A stretch of DNA of 64,000 bases from Dreissena polymorpha (Eukaryota; Mollusca; Bivalvia; Myida; Dreissenidae), in assembly GCF_020536995.1 (NCBI RefSeq), contig NC_068359.1, positions 88,028,697 to 88,092,696 of the forward strand. Direction: 5' to 3'. The translations under genes and the position numbers were made by a program. Below, one piece after another: positions 56,788 to 64,000 of the stretch. Every line of letters begins with the position of its first letter. Position 1 is the stretch's first letter. The notes under the pieces are model-generated. The model had not been told where the DNA came from. It was given only the letters and a program-made list of their open reading frames with translations, and did not search any database.

Positions 56788-56959
56788 AAAAATGTAAAAA
56801 AAAAAGTCAATGGCAGCCTAAGTTATGTGAAGAGTAATGGTAAATGTGAATTGCCATACAATCAAAGGCTGCACGACAAGAATACTAATTGTTGTATTCC
56901 AGGTGTTAAATTGGCAAATCACATTCAGCTCTTGTTATTTAATTTGAGACACTTTTTAA

Positions 56960-57452
56960 AGGGACATTTTCACGTTTTGGTTAATTCGCGAAATAAAAAA
57001 TGATTCAGATGTGTTAATTGTCCTGGTAGGTATTATATTTGCGGAAAAAACAGTAATACTGAACATTTAATATGCTCTTAAATAGCCATTATATGCATCT
57101 TTTTTCGATTTAAAAACCTGAAAATTATACAGCGTTACAAAAGCGAAACGATTAAATAATTTGGAGAGTACTGTTGTTATCGTTATTTTTTAACATTGCT
57201 TGTATAAAGTATAAAACACACGTTTCACTAAATGTTCTGTCCTGTATATGAGCACGGATGGCCAAATGGTTTAGGTGTTAGACTTTTACTCCAAAGGTCA
57301 GTGGTTCGAGCCATGTTGAGGATTGCTTTCTTTCTTTATTTAATTTCATTCTTGTTTTTACTTGAGCTTTTTAGTTCCATTGTTTACATTTATCATTTTT
57401 AAGCACATAATGACATACTTATATTCATGCCAAATTCTGTGAAAAGGTCCCT
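56960..57452 (+). mobile_element. TTAA-flanked tRNA-core repeat, copy 6 (whole)
   Basis: TTAA, AGGGACATTTTCACG ... GTGAAAAGGTCCCT, TTAA. The core (about 57248-57325) has A box TGGCCAAATGG, B box GGTTCGAGCCA and then a T-rich stop. The terminal AGGGAC/GTCCCT change is matched on both ends, so the inverted repeat has been kept in step. Confidence 0.85.
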
Positions 57453-57676
57453 TTAAGCTGTATAATTACTCAATTACACAATGTCAGTGATAAATAATAA
57501 CATGCTTACCTGACATGTTAATCTTTATTTTGACAAATGTACAAGAAAAATTGAATGTCGATGTAATCAGTTATTGCAGGTGCAAACAATCTAATTAAAA
57601 TATTATATCGAGTATTAAATCCTACTAGAATTGACAGAAACTGCTCTCAATAGAAACCACTTCTTTAAAATATTCA

Positions 57677-58699
57677 TTAAGGGGTGTTGCTGCAGTTTTG
57701 CTGATTTTTTCCACCTAATAGATTTTGTTCAAAATTTATATTCAAGTACTATATACAAATACTTTATGAAAAATGATATAAAAAATATAGGATCACCGGC
57801 CTTGTTTTGATTTTATTCACCATTTTTATAACGTGTACTTTTTCATTTAAACTGGAAAATCTCTAATTGCCTCAAACCAATTAATAACCTATGAAATAGA
57901 CAACATATAGATATTATATAAGCTAGGATACATAAAATACCATTTAATTCAACAACACAATGCCAATAAATGGAGAACACAAGTTAACTTTTTTTAAATA
58001 ATTTTGTAAATTTTTTGTCACCCCAAAAAACATCAATTTTTTACTATTTTTAACACCAAAATGTAATTTAAAAAAATTCCGTCAAATAGAATTCTGCAAA
58101 ACTGCTCAAATATCTTTATCTAGGTGTTGTCATCATAAAACACAAATAAAAAAAGGGGGTCACCGCACACTTGACCGAGATTTTTGCTTTAACTATCCCT
58201 ACCGTCTACGTCAAATTTTATAAAAATACATAAATTAGGAAACACCCAAGTACCGGTACATAGATTGTAAGAAATATGCATAAACGTTAGAAATTGCTCA
58301 CAATCTTAAATGGGATCACAACAGCTTACCAAAAGACATTAATAAAAAACAATATTTAATCACAAACATAATACCATACAGTATCAAACTCGACCTTAAT
58401 CATTAATAACTTACATGTTCTTGTTCACAGATTTCGGCTTGTTTTGGAGTTTGTGATTAAATGCTTTAAATTGATAAATTTAAACGACATGACTAAAAAG
58501 CTCCAGTATAAAACAAGAATGAAATTAAAGAAATAAAAAGTTAACCCCACCTGGGATCGAACTACTGACAATTGAATTATGAACCAACTCGGTCATTTCT
58601 GATGATACTGATAACAAAAATATTGAGTTGTGATAATAGCATCATCGGTGTTGCTATAAATATATTTTCGGTTAAATAAACTGCCGCAACACCCCTTAA
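57677..58699. mobile_element. TTAA-flanked element with 18-bp TIRs, family H
   Basis: TTAA (57677-57680) precedes GGGGTGTTGCTGCAGTTT. AAACTGCCGCAACACCCC (one mismatch as an inverted repeat) precedes TTAA (58696-58699). The 1.0-kb AT-rich interior has no transposase. A fragment of the tRNA-core repeat lies inside at 58423-58600. TTAA target duplication is typical of piggyBac-type transposases, so it may be mobilised in trans by one. Confidence 0.8.
58423..58600 (-). mobile_element. TTAA-flanked tRNA-core repeat, copy 7 (fragment)
   Basis: GTTCACAGATTTCGGCTTG, GATTAAATGCTTTAAATTGA and, on the minus strand, B box AGTTCGATCCC with an A-box-like GACCGAGTTGG. It has no terminal TTAA on its inner side. 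It sits inside family H. Confidence 0.7.
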
Positions 58700-59159
58700 A
58701 TAAATAGAAATCGAAAGGAATTAATGGACGATGTAATCGTGTTAACGTTACTGAAACCAATATATAAATATCAGCCGGTTCGCTTGACTCAAATGTGGTA
58801 GTTCAAAAGAAATAAAAATTATGAATATAATGTTTGATAACGTAACTAATAAATGTTTCATTTTTAGACGTGTCCATGCCAAAATGAATTGTGTTTACAT
58901 TTAAAATCTTAGGAGCCTGGATTACACAATAATATCAAACATTTAATACATTTAGGGCATTTACGAAAAGGAAATATCCGGCGCATACGGATGCATTATA
59001 CCCGGTACGCGTTTATAGTTTCCTATCGGATTACCCTTTAGCAACGTAAACATGGACATTTAAAATATATGAGTTTTAAATTTTCTTTGTACGGAAACAA
59101 AAATTGAAAAACTTACAAACAATCAAAAATACTTTAAAAATAATTAGAAAATATAAAAA

Positions 59160-60775
59160 CAGAATGCTCCGAAGCAAATAGGAGCGTCAAGCGAAGTATT
59201 AGAGCAGGCAAGCGGAACTACCTAGAGACGCTTGCTACAGAGGCGGAAGAGGCAGCCTATCAGGACAGAACTTAAGATCTGTACTCAATCACCAAGAGAT
59301 TAGCAGGAAAGTTTGCCAAGCCAGAGAGGCCAGTAAGGGACACAAATTGAGTGACTCAAAACACAAAACTTCCACTTGCTACTCAACAGGCCAGCTCCTG
59401 CGAACCCACCGGAAATTCTGCCAGCTACAAGCGATCTGCCAATCAAATGCTGCACCCCACAAAGGAAGAGATCAGGAGCGCCATAAACGAATTAAAGAAC
59501 GGCAAATCTGCAGAACCTGACAGCAAACCGGCAGAAGCGCTTAAGGCTGACGTGGAGACCAGTGTGGAGTTACTACACCCGCTCTTCAGCAAGATTTCGG
59601 AAGAAGAAGAAATTCCAACAGAGTGGAAAGAAGGTTATCAAATCAAGCTTCCCAATATAGGCGACCTCAGCTCCTGCTTCAACTACAGAGGAATCACACT
59701 GTTATCCATCCCAGAAAAGGTGTTTAATCGCATCCTGCTTACCGCATCTCCGTTACCAACAAGCAGGCTTCCGAAAGGAGAGATCGTGCACGGATCAGAT
59801 CGCAACCCAGCGCATCATTCTGGAACAATCCCTGGAGGATCACCAACATCATCAGGAAGTCTTATGAGGGAATGTGAGTCACGGCTGCTTATTCTCACCT
59901 TTCCTGTTCCTGCTGACCATAGACTGGGTAATGAGGACATCGACGGAGCAGAAGCGGAATGGAATCCAGTGGACACTCTGGAAACAGTTGCAAAACATAG
60001 ACTTTGCCGATGATTTTGCTCTCCTCTCTCACACCCAACAACAGATGCAGGAAAAGACAAACATGGTAGCAGACAACTCAGCTAGACTCGGCCTCACCAT
60101 CAACAGAGGGAAGAGCAAGGTGTTTAAGACGAACGCATCCAACAACACACCCATCACAGTCCAGGGCGAGGTGCTGGCTGAGGTGCACAGCTTCACCTAT
60201 CTCGGCATCATTCTAGACAAGCAAGGGAGGAACGGATGCAGATGTCAGAACCCGCATCGGTAAAGCACGAGCAGCCTTCCATCAGCTGAAGAACATCTGT
60301 GGATCCAGCGCAATTGGTATCACCACCAAGATTAGGGTATTCAATACAATCGTGAAGCCACAACTCCTATATGAAGCAGAGACCTGGAGAACCACTGTCA
60401 CCACCATAAAGAATTTACAGGTCTTCATCAATACCTGCCTCAGGAAGATCCTCAAGATCAGCTGGCCAGACAAGATCTCCAACGAATAATTTTATGGAGA
60501 AAAACAAACCAGCAGCCAGTTGAAGAAGACATCCTTCAGTGACGTTTGCGGTGGATAGGCCACACCATTCGCAAGCCTGCATCTAATACGACAAGGCAAT
60601 GTCTTGCATAGAATTCGCAAGGGGAAGGAAGAGAGGAAAAGAGGGAGGCCTTGAAACACCGTGACCTGAATGCAGATGCTCAGCAGATGGGTCAAACATG
60701 GGGGCAGCTGGAGAGACTCGCCCAGAACCGAGACGCCTGGAGGAAGCTAGTTGGCGGCAAAAATATAAACAGCCC
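59160..60775 (+). pseudogene. RTE-like LINE, 5'-truncated ORF2 with RT deletion
   Basis: Pieces in order: NRSVKRSIRAGKRNYLETLA, EIRSAINELKNGKSAEPDS, LLHPLFSKI, IPTEWKEGYQIKLPNIGDLS, CFNYRGITLLSIPEKVFNRI, then a gap, then SHGCLFSPFLFLLTIDWVM, IDFADDFALLSHTQQQMQEK, SARLGLTINRGKSKVFKTNA, VHSFTYLGIILDKQG, TTKIRVFNTIVKPQLLY and WRWIGHTIRKPASN. The motif-A region of the palm is deleted, but the F-A-D-D motif and thumb are kept. Codon use is GC-richer than the surrounding DNA, which suggests a fairly recent arrival. Several frame changes follow. Confidence 0.85.
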
Positions 60776-60959
60776 CCCCTATACCGCTACTTCTTAAATT
60801 AATTTTTATTTAGCAATTTGTATTTATTTATTGACATTCTAGGTCAAATGCATTTAACACTATCACAATACATAAAAAAATATCATAATAACATATAAAT
60901 ATTTAAACAAATTAAATATATTATAACAGTTAGACAAAATAGTTGTTATCAATTGAAAT
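60776..60959. other. short AT-rich spacer between two LINEs
   Basis: Contains a C7 run (60774-60780) and nothing else recognised. Confidence 0.35.
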
Positions 60960-63900
60960 AATATATTTGACCTATGGATAACCCATTAAGCTAAAAGCTT
61001 ATTTCCAATGGGGTCCATTAAAAGTACGAGAAAACAAAAGATCATGTTGTTATATAATCTAACTTACACAGATACACTTCGGTGTTTGATTGAGAGAAAA
61101 CATGTGAATAACCTACCGTTTTGTCTGAATCCGAAAACAAAACCAATGTTAACAAAAATGTATACAATTACCAAACATGAGGCTTAACTAAATAAATATT
61201 ATTGCAAATATGGAGACATTTCAATTCATATAGTATATATCATAGATTCCAATTGTTTCTATTTCACAGTTATATTCTTTTATCAATAATACATATTTTG
61301 TCATCACTTCTCTCAGTTTGTCTGTCTTGTAAATGTTTATTAACCATTCTTTTAAATTTGTCAATATTTTTCACTTTTTTGATGTCCTCTGGAAGGGAAT
61401 ACCAGTCTGTAGACCCAGAGTATTTGAACGTCTTTTTGAAATAAGCATTTGTCACAGTTGGTTTTATGAAATTACTTTTACCAGATCTTGATGATTTTTC
61501 AAAGTTCTTGCTGAGATATGAATGACATTTTCCATAATAAATTTTATGCATATAACTTAATTTAAGTTGTTTCACTCTGTTTTCCACATTTAACATTTTC
61601 AATTGTACAAAATCATCATTGGTAATGGAGGTTTTTGGTTCGTAATCTTAAATAAATCAAATTTTATTTTGCATAAGCATTAATTGTAATTTTTTCGTTT
61701 GGTCTTTATTTAAATTTTGGAATAAAGATGAACAACAATAATCAAAATGACATTGTAAAAGAGCTGAACTTAAAAGTTTTCCAGAATTAAAATCTAAACA
61801 AGTTTTGTGTCTGTATAAACATTTAAGTTTTGCATTTACTTTAGAAACGATGTTATTTACAATATTATCACCAGAAAGAGTATCAACAATCTGAAGGCCC
61901 AAATACCTAACCTTTTTAACATTTTTATAGTATGGCCATAGCAATTTACTGGAGAAACTTTCAGTTTGCTTACTTTTCGTATTGGCCTCATAATATACTC
62001 TGTTTTGCCTAGATGTAGTAACAACTAGTTATCCACTCGCCATTCAGAACAACTTTCTAAAACATGATCAAGCTTTTGGGATATGAAAACCGGATCTTTA
62101 TGACTAAATAAAATTGTACTATCATCAGCGTATAAAATAAGTTTGCATGCTTTGTCTATGCTTATAATCATATCGTTCACGTTACAAAGACAGAGAAGAG
62201 GCCCTAAAATACTGCCTTGAAGCACCCACACGAAACAGGTTTAGAATTAGAGGAACACTTACCAAAACTAACAATTCGACTTCTCTCCTATAGGAAAGAT
62301 TTAAACCAGGGGATTGATCGTATGCCCATAAGTTCTAATTTTCCAAAAAGAATATTGTGATTTACTGTATCGAAGGCCTTTCGTAGATCTTGCATTATCA
62401 TTCCAGTAAACAATCCATTTGTGGTTTTTAATTCAATAGAATCTAGAAGCTGAATAAGACAACTCTCGGTAGAATACGATTTTCTAAATCCTCATTGATG
62501 TTCATAACAAATATTGTTTGACGTTAAAAAAGATTCCAATTTGTATGTACACTGCTCTTTCTACAATGTTTGAAGTTGCACTAAGTATACAGACTGGCCT
62601 ATAATTTCCAACATCTAACTTACTATCTTTCTTGTGCAAAGGCTTAACCCTAGCTTGTTTATAGTCACCCGGAACACATCCCTCAAATATAGACAAGTTA
62701 ACAATAAAACGAATTGAAATTTTCAAAATATCTGCCCGATCCTCAAGAAACCTAGCTGAGATAACATCCAGACCCGTACTCTTACCGGCATTCAAATTAT
62801 TAAGTTCTTTAAAAACAAAATCCTCTGTAGCATGATGGAGGTGCATTTCCTTGTTATTGGGGTTCATTGTTTTGTAAAACTGTCCATTGCTTCCGACTTT
62901 TAGTCATATTTTTGTGTTGCGACTGGAAGGTTTTGTACCAAAAGTGTAGCAATACTGGTAAAAAAGTCATTACAAGCACTGCAAACACTAAAAGAATCAA
63001 ATCAAGTTTCACCATCAATATTCAAAGCGACGTTCTGTGAGTCATTTTTTTAATTATTGTACCCTAAAGATTTTAGACTCTGCCATAGCTTTTTGGAATC
63101 AAATTTGTTTTCCTCAATTTTATTAGAAAAATATTCAGACTTAGCTGACTTAAGTTCTCTTTGAACAAGATTTCTATATTTTGTAAACATTGTTGAAATC
63201 TTCAGATTTGCCATGTTTTTAAATCTATATAATAAAGTATCTCAATGCTTTATATTTTCTAAAATTTCGAATTAAGCCAAGGTTCTGAGCTAGATTTCAG
63301 ACGGACTTCTTTGATCGGAGCAACACTATCTACACCATTTAAATAAATCTTTAAAAATGTTCCATGCGTTATTTACATTTTCTGATAAAAACATCGGTTC
63401 CAGTCGGTTTCCAGTAATTTTTGAAAAAAATGATTCTTTACTATAGTTTTTGAGACATCTGATTTACAATGTATTGTGAGAAAATGTTCGAACGTTAGAA
63501 GATTCTCTTGTATAAAATATAAGACAATGGTCGCTGAGACCAACATATTTTACTCCAGGCTGAACAATTTTATCCTTGTCATTACATAAGATATGATATA
63601 TAGTACTTGAACAATCAGCTTCAATCCTTGTTGGTTCATTAATAATTTGGTCTAGGTTGAATAATCTTAAAGTACTACTATATTATTTATACAACGGACT
63701 GGTTTTCTTTTGTTTGTTCAAATATTAGTGTCACCTAGAATAATTGTTTCACAGTCGAGTATTAGAATACTTTCAAGATCCTCATTTAATTTTGTATGAC
63801 GCTGTGATCTATAAATAGTTCCGACATAAATAGGTTTGTTATTTGGTAGTGACAGTTCGACGAACAAAAATTCAGAGTTATATCTTCTCTAACATTAAAG

Positions 63901-64000
63901 GCATATTTATTGTTTATGAAAACATAGACTCCACCCCGTACCTGTTACGGTCCCTGCGAACCACCGTTTATCCAGGGATGTGAATTTCACTATCTGTTAC
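60960..64000 (-). mobile_element. CR1/jockey-like LINE with endonuclease and RT, runs off the window
   Basis: Minus strand. From the window edge, an apurinic-type endonuclease piece (GGVYVFINNKYAFNV in one frame, GTIYRSQRHTKLNEDLES and ETIILGDTNI in another; 63690-63960). Then a linker, then RT pieces: NNLNAGKSTGLDVISARFL, ARVKPLHKKDSKLDVGNYRP, GSILGPLLCLCNVNDM, KLILYADDSTILFSHKD, VRYLGLQIVDTLSGDNI and, at the C-terminus, YFKKTFKYSGSTDWYSLPED and KNIDKFKRMVNKHLQ (ending near 61270). The E/D catalytic regions and YADD are visible. About half a dozen frame changes or stops break it. The 3'UTR probably extends to about 60960 (GGACCCCATTGGAAATAAGC). The 5' end is outside the window. Confidence 0.85.

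Noticed and set aside
56632-57003. Pro/Arg-Pro-Ala-rich open frames on both strands
   Set aside because: They are translations of the (CCCG)n microsatellite in family G; the same applies to 55837-56061.

Overview
This window is AT-rich eukaryotic DNA with long introns, few coding exons and many transposable-element remnants. A tandem-repeat galectin gene, cysteine-rich immunoglobulin exons and several repeat families of a bivalve type point to a bivalve mollusc. I suspect a dreissenid-like mussel from the repeat style, but that is recognition, not proof. No rRNA gene, bacterial operon or CRISPR array is present, and I saw no retrovirus, LTR or Polinton copy.

Three host gene models can be supported. 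(1) A short secreted, cysteine- and tryptophan-rich peptide lies on + at 3378-5608, in four exons with clean splice sites and a polyadenylation signal. (2) A tandem-repeat galectin with two carbohydrate-recognition domains joined by a Gly/Pro linker lies on - from 24800 (start exon) to 11310 (stop), in nine exons of about 306 residues. (3) An immunoglobulin-superfamily receptor-like locus lies on - at about 34629-39287. It has five Ig-like exons with an unusual extra-cysteine pattern, a transmembrane exon and short cytoplasmic-tail exons. All five Ig exons carry a frame break or stop. Two galectin exons also carry single-base frame breaks. Either these loci are decaying or the assembly has residual one-base errors.

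The rest is mobile DNA. LINE pieces lie at 29685-30375 (-), 43820-44990 (+), 48330-51690 (+, one LINE split by a second nested in it), 59160-60775 (+) and about 60960-64000 (-, with endonuclease and reverse transcriptase parts). An internally deleted piggyBac-type element with TTAA flanks lies at 27129-28598. A second TTAA-flanked element with 18-bp terminal inverted repeats lies at 57677-58699. A repeat family with seven copies combines TTAA flanks, short terminal inverted repeats and an internal tRNA-like sequence with A and B boxes. This is the most unusual system here, because it mixes DNA-transposon ends with a SINE-like RNA polymerase III core. A second MITE-like family has eight copies, and there are several foldback elements, including a 148-bp palindrome.

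Three unrelated composite repeats built from degenerate monomers occur at 19045-21480, 35014-35460 and 55457-56787. Minisatellites lie at 178-614 (43-bp unit), 16618-16795 and 32236-32745. A decayed coding stretch on - at 41183-42185 resembles the C-terminal part of THAP9/P-element-type transposases, with low certainty. The remaining stretches are AT-rich intron or intergenic DNA in which I see nothing specific.
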